NCBI GenBank assembly: GCA_964369465.1
Contig: CAYJEX010000016.1
Location: 1-31,422, forward strand
Length of the DNA: 31,422 nt
Source: CAYJHC01 sp964369465
Lineage (GTDB): Bacteria > Bacillota > Clostridia > Peptostreptococcales > Anaerovoracaceae
Reading direction: 5' to 3'
This document shows positions 23,893 through 31,422 of this stretch, piece after piece. Position numbers and translations under genes: made by a program. The notes under the pieces are model-generated. The model made no database searches. It was given only the letters and a program-made list of their open reading frames with translations, and was not told where the DNA came from. How positions within the stretch are numbered: position 1 is the stretch's first letter; each line of letters opens with the position of its first letter.

Positions 23893-24016
23893 TTGAATTT
23901 GCTCCCTTGTGTTTTACTTTATAACACATTTGATTTTTATTATATAACTGTATCATAATTATACCATAAAAATAACAACCGATTTTTCTTGTTTGTGAAT
24001 TGAAACTGGAGGAGAA

Positions 24017-25183
24017 ATGAAAAAGATAATAATTACTGTTTTTATGATGATGGCTACACTACTACAAGTAGGGTGTGAAAAAGAACCTTATTCTGCAACA
24101 AATATACTTCTAGATACAGTATGTTCTATTACCATATACGAAGGGGAAATAGATGGAAAAACTCTTTCCCAAAATGAAGTTGCTACAATTGGTGAGGAAT
24201 CATTTGATGTAATAAAGTATTATCAAATTATGCTAACTAAAGAAAAAACCAATATAGGAGAAATGATTCATTCTTTAGGTTTGAATGAAGGTGCTTATGT
24301 TATAAAGAACAATTCGTCATTTTATACATATTCTGAATTCAGGGAATTAGAAGAGAAGGTTTTTTCTACTGACATAATAAATGTAAATGATAATAAGGGG
24401 GACCTTGTTCGTATAGGAGAAGAAACATATGAGATTTTAAAATATTCAAAAGAACTGTCTGAGAAAACAAATGGCCTATTCGATATAACTACAGGAGACT
24501 TGACTAATTTGTGGAATTTTTCCAACAACCCAAACAAACCATCAAATGAAGATATTGATAAAATTATTCCGTTTATATCATTCGAAAATCTAAACCTGGA
24601 AAAAAAAGAAAGGCTTGAAGGCGAAGATGTTGAGCATGATTATTTTGCTTTACTAGAGGAAGGTTCTTCTGAAATTGATTTGGGTGGAATTGCTAAAGGA
24701 TATATTGCAGACAGAATATCAGACTTTCTAATTCAACAAGGAGTAACTGAAGCTATTGTAAATTTAGGTGGCAACACTGTGGCAATAGGATATAAAAATG
24801 GAAACGAACCATGGAAAATTGGTGTAGAAACATCAAGATTTGATGCAAAAGAAATGATAGGATATCTTAATTTGAATAATCAAACAGCTGTGACATCAGG
24901 TGTGTATGAAAGGTATTTTGAAGAAAATGGTGTTAGATATCATCATGTTTTAGATCCGCATACAGGCTATCCGGTAGACACAGACTTAGTTTCCGTTACT
25001 GTAATAGGAGAACTAGGAATGTCATATATGGCAGATGGATTGTCAACTAGCTGCTTGTTGCTTGGAAAAGAAAAAGCAAAGGAATTGATGAAAGATTATC
25101 CCGAATTTCAATATATTTTCGTCGATGAAAATGGAAATATCATTAATGAAACAGAAGAAGGGGTATTTGAATATATTCAGTAG
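24017..25183 (+). CDS. apbE: FAD:protein FMN transferase ApbE, lipoprotein form with an insert
   Basis: ApbE uses FAD to attach FMN covalently to threonines of exported flavoproteins such as RnfG and RnfD. The 388-residue protein has a signal peptide and lipobox VGC (Cys20), so it acts on the outer face of the membrane. The core shows GLFDITTGDLTNLW, DLGGIAKGYIADRI (221-234), VNLGGNTVAIG, the FAD-binding HVLDPHTGYP (310-319) and the magnesium-site ADGLSTS (339-345). It is about 50-60 residues longer than usual; the extra part (about 45-110) resembles the following segment, as if duplicated. GGAGGAG precedes the ATG. It is convergent with the rnf operon. Confidence 0.95.
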   Translation: MKKIIITVFMMMATLLQVGCEKEPYSATNILLDTVCSITIYEGEIDGKTLSQNEVATIGEESFDVIKYYQIMLTKEKTNIGEMIHSLGLNEGAYVIKNNSSFYTYSEFRELEEKVFSTDIINVNDNKGDLVRIGEETYEILKYSKELSEKTNGLFDITTGDLTNLWNFSNNPNKPSNEDIDKIIPFISFENLNLEKKERLEGEDVEHDYFALLEEGSSEIDLGGIAKGYIADRISDFLIQQGVTEAIVNLGGNTVAIGYKNGNEPWKIGVETSRFDAKEMIGYLNLNNQTAVTSGVYERYFEENGVRYHHVLDPHTGYPVDTDLVSVTVIGELGMSYMADGLSTSCLLLGKEKAKELMKDYPEFQYIFVDENGNIINETEEGVFEYIQ

Positions 25184-25329
25184 TGAAAATAGAAAGGAAT
25201 AATATCGGGAATATCTCCCAAACATAACAATATAATAAAATACATATTGACAATGGTGAAATTGAAAAGTATATTAAACTTTAGAAAAGTAAAAGACTAG
25301 CCTAAGGGCTAACCTTTGTAATTAGTTTT

Positions 25330-25368
25330 AAAGAACCACCAGTGCAGATAAGCATAGGTGGTTCTTTT
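25330..25368. terminator. Bidirectional terminator between apbE and the rnf operon
   Basis: AAAGAACCACC (25330-25340) pairs with GGTGGTTCTTT (25357-25367) across a 16-nt loop, with T or A runs at each side. It can end both the plus-strand apbE transcript and the minus-strand rnfCDGEAB transcript. Confidence 0.85.
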
Positions 25369-25406
25369 GTTAAAGTTTTGTTTTACTGTTTTATATTATG
25401 CTGGGG

Positions 25407-26270
25407 CTACTTCCCGCGAGTTAAAAATGAAAGTGGACCTTTCTTTTTTGTTTTGCGAGGTAATTCTTTTTTGATAAGTTTGATTACTGATTCAGTAGGG
25501 CATACCGTTGTACATAGACCACAGTCGATACAAAGATCGTGGTCTATTTTTGCTAGATTGTTTTCGACGGTTATTGCGTTTTCTGTACATACTTTAACGC
25601 ATTTCATGCAACCTAAGCAACCAACTTTACAAGCTTTTCTAGTTTCGCCACCTTTTGCAGTTGAATTACATGCAACGAATGTTAGTTTGTTTTTTGGCAT
25701 TAGTTTTATAATGTCTTTAGGGCAGAAAGATAAACAAATACCGCATCCTATACAAAGATTTCTGTCGACTTCAGCAACTTTGTCTACTAATTTTATTGCG
25801 TCATAAGGACATGCTTTAATACAATCTCCGTGTCCTAAACAACCATATGAACATTCCATTTGGCCCCCGTAAAGTTGCGATGCTGCTGCGCAACTCCAAT
25901 CTTTGTCGTGAGTCATAATTCGTTTTATTTGAGATGTGCCGCCTTTACATGCTACGTATGCAATTCGAGGATCGGTAGAAGTTGCTTCTACGCCTAATAT
26001 TTTTGCAAGGTCTTTTGATAAAGAATCTCCGCCTACAGGACATAGAGAAGTGCTTAGATTATGATTTTTGTCTTCCCCTAAAGCAACTGCATAATTATCA
26101 CATCCTGCAAAACCGCATGCACCGCAATTTGCACCAGGCATAGCTTCGATTAATTTTTCTATTTTTTCATCTACAGAAACAGCCATAACTTTAGAAGCTA
26201 TAGTCAAGATTACACCAGCTATAAAGCCTATAGTAACAACTATTATTACAGGTATTAGAATTCCTTCCAT
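25407..26270 (-). CDS. rnfB: Rnf complex subunit RnfB (iron-sulfur protein)
   Basis: RnfB takes electrons from reduced ferredoxin into the Rnf complex, which pumps Na+ or H+ while reducing NAD+. The 287 residues start with a membrane anchor (about 4-27). An iron-sulfur domain follows with CGACGFAGCDNYA and a distant cysteine. Then come four ferredoxin-type motifs: CSYGCLGHGDCIKACP, CIGCGICLSFCP, CKVGCLGCMKCVKVC and CIDCGLCTTVCP. Five clusters can thus be counted. It is the last operon gene, set apart from rnfA by 140 nt while the other genes touch or overlap. There is no recognisable ribosome site close to its ATG. Confidence 0.96.
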   Translation of the reverse strand: MEGILIPVIIVVTIGFIAGVILTIASKVMAVSVDEKIEKLIEAMPGANCGACGFAGCDNYAVALGEDKNHNLSTSLCPVGGDSLSKDLAKILGVEATSTDPRIAYVACKGGTSQIKRIMTHDKDWSCAAASQLYGGQMECSYGCLGHGDCIKACPYDAIKLVDKVAEVDRNLCIGCGICLSFCPKDIIKLMPKNKLTFVACNSTAKGGETRKACKVGCLGCMKCVKVCTENAITVENNLAKIDHDLCIDCGLCTTVCPTESVIKLIKKELPRKTKKKGPLSFLTRGK

Positions 26271-26410
26271 ATTTTCATATACTATCTAGTTGGATATTGA
26301 ATCTCTAGATTTTCCTTTCTATTAATTTATAAAATAACTATTTACAAGCCGAAGTAGTAAATTATGATCAAGTATAAAGCGAGAGTAATTACACTTGGAA
26401 AGTGATAGTT

Positions 26411-27007
26411 TTACTGTGCGAAAATTCCTTCCACAACACCACCAAATCCCATAAATGAAAGCGAAAGTATTGCGGCGGAGATTAATGTTATTGGTATACC
26501 TTGGAAAGGCGCGGGGATATATCTGCACGTATCTAGCTTTTCTCTTATTGCTGAGAATAAAACCATTGCAAGCAAGAATCCAATTCCAGCACCTATTGCA
26601 TTGAATATTGATTCAACATAATTAAATCCTTCGTCAATGTTCATTATTGTAACGCCTAATACTGCACAATTTGTTGTAATCAGAGGCAAGAAAACACCTA
26701 ATGATTTATGAAGTGCAGGGATATATTTCTTTAATACGATTTCAACAAGTTGCACTAAAGATGCAATTACTAATATGAATACTAGAGTTTGTAGGTATGA
26801 AATATTGAAAGGGTTTAAAAGGTAATGCTGTATCGGCCATGTTACTAGAGTGGCTAATATCATTACGAATGTAACGGCAAATCCCATTCCAGATGCTGAA
26901 CTCATTTTTTTTGAAACACCTAGAAAAGGGCAAATGCCTAAAAATTTTGCTAGTACGAAGTTGTTAACTAGAACAACGCTCATCATTATAATTAAAATTT
27001 GTTCCAT
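26411..27007 (-). CDS. rnfA: Rnf complex subunit RnfA
   Basis: RnfA is one of two homologous six-helix membrane subunits that face each other in the Rnf complex. The 198-residue protein has the conserved cysteines Cys26 (LGICPFLGVS) and Cys114 (TTNCAVLGV). In known Rnf/Nqr structures these share an intramembrane [2Fe-2S] cluster with the same positions of RnfE. Motifs and length are standard. Its start lies only 2 nt after the rnfE stop, which suggests coupled translation. A long 140-nt gap follows before rnfB. Confidence 0.96.
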   Translation of the reverse strand: MEQILIIMMSVVLVNNFVLAKFLGICPFLGVSKKMSSASGMGFAVTFVMILATLVTWPIQHYLLNPFNISYLQTLVFILVIASLVQLVEIVLKKYIPALHKSLGVFLPLITTNCAVLGVTIMNIDEGFNYVESIFNAIGAGIGFLLAMVLFSAIREKLDTCRYIPAPFQGIPITLISAAILSLSFMGFGGVVEGIFAQ

Positions 27008-27009
27008 TG

Positions 27010-27786
27010 TTAAGATTTCTCCTTTTCTTCTTTTTTGACTTGTTCTTCTTTGATTGCAACGTTTATATCTTCTTTGGCTAAACGTTTTTGAGATTCTTCT
27101 TCTTCTCTAAAAGAACTACAAGTGTCTATAAGATAACAACTTTGACATGCAAAGTCTTTTTTTCTTTTGGTATTTTCTTTTTGAAGAACGTTTGTAATAG
27201 CAACAATTATTGCAAAAACGAAGAACCCACCTGGTGCTAACATGAAAATGCTCATTGGTTCCAAGGCATCTCCAATTATTTCAAAACCGAAAAATGTACC
27301 AGCCCCTAGTATTTCTCTAGTTGCTCCTATTAAAAATAGTGCAATTGTAAATCCTACGCCCATTCCTAGACCATCAAGTGCAGAGTCTAGGACGTTGTTT
27401 TTGCTAGCGTACATTTCAGCTCTTCCTAGTATTATGCAATTTACTACGATTAGTGGAATAAATAGCCCCAATGAACTATCCAGTTCAGGCAAGTATGCTT
27501 TGAGTAATAGTTGGACTATTGTAACGAAACCTGCAATTACAACGATATAACAAGGGATTCTAACTTTAGATGGAATAAATCGCCTAAGTAGAGATATAAC
27601 GATGTTTGAACAAGTTAGAATAACTACTACTGAAATTCCCATTCCAATTCCATTGAAAGCACTTGTTGTAACTGCTAATGCTGGGCAAAGGCCTAGCAAA
27701 AGTATTAATACTGGGTTTTCTTTTATTAACCCTTTTGAAAAGATCTCATATTTAGCTTTTAAGGCATTTTTATTTTTAACTTGCAT
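27010..27786 (-). CDS. rnfE: Rnf complex subunit RnfE with cysteine-containing tail
   Basis: RnfE pairs with RnfA in the membrane core. Cys34 (GLCPALAVTT) and Cys117 (VVNCIILGRAE) are the predicted partners for the shared [2Fe-2S] cluster. The frame opens at 27813, but AGGAGG lies 7 nt before ATG 27786, which gives MQVKNKNALK and 258 residues and removes the overlap with rnfG. After the last helix comes a 58-residue cytoplasmic tail with Cys214, Cys217 and Cys223 (FACQSCYLIDTC), then a Lys/Glu-rich end. The tail may bind a metal; I would not expect it in proteobacterial RnfE. Confidence 0.95.
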   Translation of the reverse strand: MQVKNKNALKAKYEIFSKGLIKENPVLILLLGLCPALAVTTSAFNGIGMGISVVVILTCSNIVISLLRRFIPSKVRIPCYIVVIAGFVTIVQLLLKAYLPELDSSLGLFIPLIVVNCIILGRAEMYASKNNVLDSALDGLGMGVGFTIALFLIGATREILGAGTFFGFEIIGDALEPMSIFMLAPGGFFVFAIIVAITNVLQKENTKRKKDFACQSCYLIDTCSSFREEEESQKRLAKEDINVAIKEEQVKKEEKEKS

Positions 27787-27797
27787 ATATGTACCTC

Positions 27798-28334
27798 CTA
27801 TAAAGCTGCCCATTGTTCAAGGGCTTTTTGAGTTGCTCTAAATATTGCGTCTGAGGAGACAGTTGCTCCTGTTACTCCGTCGATTTCATTGCTATCCTTT
27901 GTACCAGTTCCTGTTAGTTGTGATAAGCCATTATATTGAGATATTTCTTCTTCGGCCATAGGTTTATCTCCCAATCCTGGGGTGTCAATGTGGGAAACTA
28001 TTTTCACTGAAACTATAGCACCATTACTGTCAATCCCTACCATAACATCCATAGGGCCACCAAAACTTTTTTCTGTAGCCATTACAGCGATACCTTCGTT
28101 GTTTGATGACACGAAATATGTAGAAACTCCATCAACGGTTCCTTCCTTTTCTTCAAAATTTTCGCCATCAGGAAGGACTGCTTGAACTGCCTCTATTTTA
28201 GTTTTTTCTGCATTCTCCGCAATTATTGGAGATGTCATTTGGTATGTTAGCGCAAGAGAAGCTGTTACTACTAGACAAATAATCACTAACACAAAAGGTG
28301 GAACAAAATACTCCTTTATATTACTTTTTGACAT
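27798..28334 (-). CDS. rnfG: Rnf complex subunit RnfG (covalent FMN protein)
   Basis: RnfG carries a covalent FMN on the outer face of the membrane and passes electrons within the Rnf complex. The 178 residues show one N-terminal transmembrane helix (about 11-33) and an exported FMN-binding domain. The flavinylation motif is DGVTGATVS (152-160), with Thr158 as the expected attachment site for ApbE. A GTG at 28343 is also in frame, but ATG 28334 has AAAGGAGG just upstream and is preferred. It overlaps the end of rnfD by 14 nt, and the ribosome site lies inside rnfD. Confidence 0.95.
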   Translation of the reverse strand: MSKSNIKEYFVPPFVLVIICLVVTASLALTYQMTSPIIAENAEKTKIEAVQAVLPDGENFEEKEGTVDGVSTYFVSSNNEGIAVMATEKSFGGPMDVMVGIDSNGAIVSVKIVSHIDTPGLGDKPMAEEEISQYNGLSQLTGTGTKDSNEIDGVTGATVSSDAIFRATQKALEQWAAL

Positions 28335-29361
28335 TCTGAACACCTCCTTTTTTTATTTTATGATTTATGCACATTTTATCTATTCGAGGGGAAAGTATAT
28401 TCATAATTATTATTGCAAATGAAACTCCCTCTGGATAGGAACCGAATAATCTTATTACCATAGTAATGATTCCACAACCTATGGCGAAAATAACGCGTCC
28501 AAGTGGCATCATTGGAGAAGTGACATAGTCAGTGGCGCAGAAGAACGCACCTAACATAATTCCGCCTGTAAATATTTGAAATAAAGGATCCACACCAGCC
28601 ATAACTGAAATTACTGCAACTGTTCCAATAAATACAAATGGTATAATTGGAGATATTATCTTTTTGAAAATCAAGTAAAGGCCACCTAAGAGAATTGCTA
28701 AGGCACTGACTTCGCCTATACATCCTCCAACAAATCCTAGAAAAACATCCATCGTTGGTGGAAGCTCTCCGCCTTCTGCAAATATGGCTAAAGGTGTAGG
28801 CCCTGTAACTGCATCGAAGCCTAGCTGTCCGGAATTAGGAAGAGGCCACGTAGTCATGTGTGATGTGAATGAAATAAACAATACAAGTCTTCCAGCTACA
28901 GCAGGGTTCACAAAATTTTGTCCTAATCCTCCGAATAATTGTTTAACAATAACTATTGCAACAAAAGAACCAATTATTGCCATCCAATATGGGAAACTTG
29001 AAGGCAGGTTAAAAGCTAATAAAACACCAGTTAAGACTGCTGATAAATCGCCTATTGAGTTTTTCCATTTTGCAATTCTACAAAATGCATATTCAAACAC
29101 AACACAAGAAATAATACAAACCAAAGTTAGAGTTGCTGCTCTATATCCAAAAACAAATATGCCAAAAATCATCGCTGGTATTAGGGCGATTAGGACGTGG
29201 CCCATAATGTGTCTTGTGTCAAGAGTTCTTACGATATGTGGTGCTGATGTTACGATTAAAATATCGTGTTGCGTTACATCTGCTGAATTATCAATTGTTT
29301 TTTCTTTGCTCTGCTTGGAAAAAAAATTAAGAGGAGTCTTTTTTTTGTTATTGCTGTTCAT
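28321..29361 (-). CDS. rnfD: Rnf complex subunit RnfD (covalent FMN protein)
   Basis: RnfD is a ten-helix-type membrane subunit related to NqrB, binding a covalent FMN in the membrane path. The 346 residues show SAPHIVRTLDTRHIMGHVLI near the N-terminus, the core GGLGQNFVNPAVAGRLVLF, and DAVTGPTPLA (183-192) with Thr189 as the likely flavinylated residue. Pro188 stands where many relatives have Ala (TGATPL). The first 30 or so residues form a polar, Lys-rich extension. It overlaps rnfC by 14 nt, with AAGGAGG inside rnfC, so translation is coupled. Confidence 0.95.
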   Translation of the reverse strand: MNSNNKKKTPLNFFSKQSKEKTIDNSADVTQHDILIVTSAPHIVRTLDTRHIMGHVLIALIPAMIFGIFVFGYRAATLTLVCIISCVVFEYAFCRIAKWKNSIGDLSAVLTGVLLAFNLPSSFPYWMAIIGSFVAIVIVKQLFGGLGQNFVNPAVAGRLVLFISFTSHMTTWPLPNSGQLGFDAVTGPTPLAIFAEGGELPPTMDVFLGFVGGCIGEVSALAILLGGLYLIFKKIISPIIPFVFIGTVAVISVMAGVDPLFQIFTGGIMLGAFFCATDYVTSPMMPLGRVIFAIGCGIITMVIRLFGSYPEGVSFAIIIMNILSPRIDKMCINHKIKKGGVQNVKK

Positions 29362-30673
29362 TTTCTTTTGCCTCCTTTACTAGAATTTTGCCTATTCTAT
29401 GGATGAAGTTAAGCGCTTTACGAGCTGGACATACATATGTACAACTTGCACATTCCATACATTGCATAATGTTTAGCTCTTCCATGCTTTTTGTATCTCT
29501 GTTTTCATATGCAACTGAAATTGATGCTGGAACTAGTCCGATAGGACAAGCAGAAATACATCTTCCACAATGTATGCATGCGGCTTCTTCGGCTATGTAG
29601 CTATCTTTGCTATTAAAAGCTAGTACAGCATTAGTATTTTTAATTATTGGAGTTTTATTGTCTAACAAAGTTAGTCCCATCATTACTCCACCCATTATTA
29701 TTTTCTCAGGAGTTTCCTTAAAACCACCCGAATAATTTACAATGTCTTCGATTCTTGTACCAATTGGTACGATTAGATTTTGAGGCGTTGTTATAGAAGA
29801 ACCATCAACTGTAATTCGTTTGGACACTAATGGGATTCCATCTTTTAAGTATTTTCCTACAAACGCCACTGTACCTACATTTGAAACTATTACACCTAAA
29901 GTGGCAGGTAAAACGCCAGCACGTAAGGGTTTACCAGTTATTTCTTCAACAATTACCCGCTCTGCTCCTTTTGGGTATAGTTCAGAAAGGCCTACCGTGA
30001 ATACATCTTTTATATTTCTTTGGGATATTCTTTTGTCAAGAAGTTTTATAGCATCAGGTTTGTTCTTTTCTATACCAATATATGTAGTCGGTATATTGAG
30101 ATATCTTTGAATAGCTAATATTCCATCCAAAATTTCATCTGCTTCTTCTAGCATAAGCCTGTGGTCTGATGTTATATATGGCTCGCATTCAGCAGCATTG
30201 ACAATAAGCGACTTGATTTCGTCTAAATTTGGAGGGTTAAACTTTACATGTGTTGGAAAAGCAGCTCCGCCTAAACCAACTAGACCACTTTCTTTTATAG
30301 CTTTAATAAATGAATCCTTGTCATTTACAATTGGAGCTTTTATTGAAGGATCTAAAATCTCTTTTCCATCTGAAGAAATTATTACTGTTTGGTTTTTTCC
30401 GCCTAACATAGTTCTTCTTTCGGAAAATGATTTGACTGTGCCAGAAACACTGGCATGTATTGACGCAGAAATATATGCATCGGAACTTCCTATTATTTGT
30501 CCCTTGTAGACGTAATCTCCAGGGGAAACTGTGGGTTTACAAGGGGCTCCTATATGTTGCAACATTGAAATTTCAACTTCCTGAGGACAGGGGAAATTCG
30601 TAGCTTTCATACTTGAAGTACCTTTGTAATGCGGAACTTTAACTCCGCCTAATTTTTTTAATGGGGATTGCAT
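29348..30673 (-). CDS. rnfC: Rnf complex subunit RnfC (NADH-binding subunit)
   Basis: RnfC is the peripheral subunit where NAD+ is reduced, holding FMN and two [4Fe-4S] clusters. The 441-residue protein has an N-terminal RnfC barrel domain and the glycine-rich GLVGLGGAAFPTHVKF in its nucleotide/FMN-binding Rossmann part. An SLBB domain follows, and two cluster motifs lie near the C-terminus (CIHCGRCISACP and CMECASCTYVCP). It lacks the long repeat tail of proteobacterial RnfC. AAGAGG precedes the ATG. It is the first gene of rnfCDGEAB, the order usual in Clostridia. Confidence 0.96.
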   Translation of the reverse strand: MQSPLKKLGGVKVPHYKGTSSMKATNFPCPQEVEISMLQHIGAPCKPTVSPGDYVYKGQIIGSSDAYISASIHASVSGTVKSFSERRTMLGGKNQTVIISSDGKEILDPSIKAPIVNDKDSFIKAIKESGLVGLGGAAFPTHVKFNPPNLDEIKSLIVNAAECEPYITSDHRLMLEEADEILDGILAIQRYLNIPTTYIGIEKNKPDAIKLLDKRISQRNIKDVFTVGLSELYPKGAERVIVEEITGKPLRAGVLPATLGVIVSNVGTVAFVGKYLKDGIPLVSKRITVDGSSITTPQNLIVPIGTRIEDIVNYSGGFKETPEKIIMGGVMMGLTLLDNKTPIIKNTNAVLAFNSKDSYIAEEAACIHCGRCISACPIGLVPASISVAYENRDTKSMEELNIMQCMECASCTYVCPARKALNFIHRIGKILVKEAKENEQQ

Positions 30674-30724
30674 AAATAACCTCTTTCGTAATTGTGCAAA
30701 TTGTTAAACATTTATCGCTTCTCA

Positions 30725-30754
30725 ATTATACTTCTTTTTTGAATCTAAAAACAA
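30725..30754 (-). promoter_or_regulatory. Promoter of the rnf operon
   Basis: On the minus strand, TTGTTT (30754-30749) and TATAAT (30730-30725) are 18 bp apart, about 50 bp before rnfC. A second, better -35 (TTGACA, about 30765-30760) lies further up but lacks a well-placed -10. The 30674-31028 gap holds this promoter and the divergent one; I see no gene in it. Confidence 0.5.
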
Positions 30755-30914
30755 GTATGTATTGTCAAATATTTTGTATACATTAGATGTGTTGAAATAT
30801 TAATATAAATGTTGAGAAAAATTTAAAAATCATGAAGAAAAATATCATATATATATAAGAATTAGAAATAAAGTGTTATAGTAGATATGCACAAAGATGA
30901 TTTATAAAAAAACT

Positions 30915-30942
30915 TTGCATTTTTACAAATTTGTAGTATAAT
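30915..30942 (+). promoter_or_regulatory. Promoter with a palindrome for the zinc-ribbon gene
   Basis: TTGCAT (30915-30920) and TATAAT (30937-30942) are 16 bp apart, about 85 nt before the ATG. Between them lies the perfect 12-bp palindrome TACAAATTTGTA (30924-30935), which could be a repressor site. Confidence 0.5.
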
Positions 30943-31028
30943 ATACAAGTCAAAAAGTAAAAAAACGGATTTTAAATTTTTGAAAAATAATTTGAAAAAA
31001 TTTTCGATAAAATGTGTGGAGGAAAAAG

Positions 31029-31422
31029 ATGAACTGTAACAGATGCGGAAGTATAATAGAAAACGGAAGTAATGTTTGTCAAAACTGTGGAGCTGGCGTA
31101 AACGATACATTTGATAATACATCTCAATTTGGATTGGGACAACTTTCAAACAATTCTGATATGAATTGGGATGTAAATACGATGAATCAAATGAATAATA
31201 AAAGAATGGGGGATGCTACTTTTAATTGGGGAGCACCTTCGGCTTTTGGTGGAGGCGGACAATCCTCTCAACAATCATCAAACAACGAACAGTTTGTATC
31301 ACCATTAGGACAATCATTTGTAGACGCATCGGCTGGAATGCAGGGAGGTATGAACCAAAACCAAAATGCAAACCAAAATCAAAATTTTTATAATGGATAT
31401 ACTACAGAACAGCAAGCGGTAC
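31029..31422 (+). CDS. Zinc-ribbon, Asn/Gln-rich protein, 3' end beyond window
   Basis: The frame starts at ATG 31029 behind GGAGG and is open to the window's end (131 residues seen). The N-terminus MNCNRCGSIIENGSNVCQNC is a zinc ribbon with two CxxC pairs (Cys3/6 and Cys17/20). After it the sequence is low-complexity, rich in Asn, Gln, Gly, Ser and Met, with repeated NQNQN-type runs near the end. In Firmicutes such a layout often precedes transmembrane helices or a further domain, but that part lies outside the window. Function unknown. It is divergent from rnfC across a 355-nt gap. Confidence 0.8.
   Translation, partial: MNCNRCGSIIENGSNVCQNCGAGVNDTFDNTSQFGLGQLSNNSDMNWDVNTMNQMNNKRMGDATFNWGAPSAFGGGGQSSQQSSNNEQFVSPLGQSFVDASAGMQGGMNQNQNANQNQNFYNGYTTEQQAV

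Noticed and set aside
25298..25311. Small hairpin TAGCC/GGCTA after apbE
   Set aside because: Only 5 bp with no T-run; the larger bidirectional terminator at 25330-25368 explains transcription ending.
25342..25806. A 154-codon plus-strand frame opposite the 3' end of rnfB
   Set aside because: It is a shadow of the cysteine-rich RnfB coding sequence and starts inside the terminator region.
28784..29383. A 199-codon plus-strand frame opposite rnfD
   Set aside because: It mirrors the codons of a fully convincing RnfD, shows no family motif and has no ribosome site.
1..31422. CRISPR array, tRNA or rRNA genes, prophage or complete insertion sequence
   Set aside because: No regularly spaced repeat series beyond the three units at 1012-1078, no cloverleaf with a T-arm GTTCRA motif, no phage genes and no transposase were seen.

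Overview
The window is AT-rich DNA with short intergenic gaps, many TTG/GTG-adjacent starts and strong Shine-Dalgarno sequences. It carries a complete Rnf ferredoxin:NAD+ oxidoreductase operon, a zinc-type ribosomal protein L33 and a clostridial-style glycolytic cluster. Together these point to an anaerobic low-GC Firmicute of the class Clostridia. I cannot name the genus from sequence alone.

Left part (1-4662): a CPBP-family membrane protease gene, then a gap with three tandem 22-bp repeats next to a consensus promoter. That promoter leads into the translation/transcription block rpmG-secE-nusG-rplK-rplA, followed by the L10 autoregulatory leader with its attenuator and rplJ-rplL. The block ends at a strong terminator after rplL. 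The usual next genes, rpoB and rpoC, are not there.

Accessory part (4663-12482): a 312-nt gap with a GC-rich, foldable element precedes a FecBCD-type ABC uptake operon (lipoprotein, permease, ATPase) and an FmdE-family zinc/metal protein. Then come a truncated gene remnant, a small DHFR-like protein, a secreted lipoprotein nuclease of the DNA/RNA non-specific type, DUF1905 and DUF1697 genes of visibly higher GC, and the pair rdgB-yihY (NTP house-cleaning pyrophosphatase and BrkB-like membrane protein).

Middle part (12483-20797): on the minus strand, an ACT-less homoserine dehydrogenase followed by a SEC-C zinc protein. On the plus strand, trmL, the sigma-54 gene rpoN (which may be leaderless) and the lower glycolysis genes gap-pgk-tpiA-eno. 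The cggR repressor gene and the phosphoglycerate mutase gene often seen in this cluster are missing, and a strong hairpin lies between gap and pgk.

Right part (20798-31422): a membrane-anchored 5'-nucleotidase-type ectoenzyme, then an Rnf respiratory island. It has a Gx-transporter and a NusG-domain-II protein on the minus strand, the lipoprotein FMN transferase ApbE on the plus strand, and the operon rnfCDGEAB on the minus strand. ApbE should attach FMN to the flavinylation threonines visible in RnfG and RnfD. The window ends inside a zinc-ribbon, Asn/Gln-rich protein gene that is transcribed divergently from rnfC.

No tRNA, rRNA, CRISPR array, intact insertion sequence or prophage was seen. 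The most interesting unexplained items are the repeats at 1012-1078, the GC-rich leader element near 4793-4829, the leaderless-looking rpoN start, the internal duplication in ApbE, and the gene remnant at 8511-8618.
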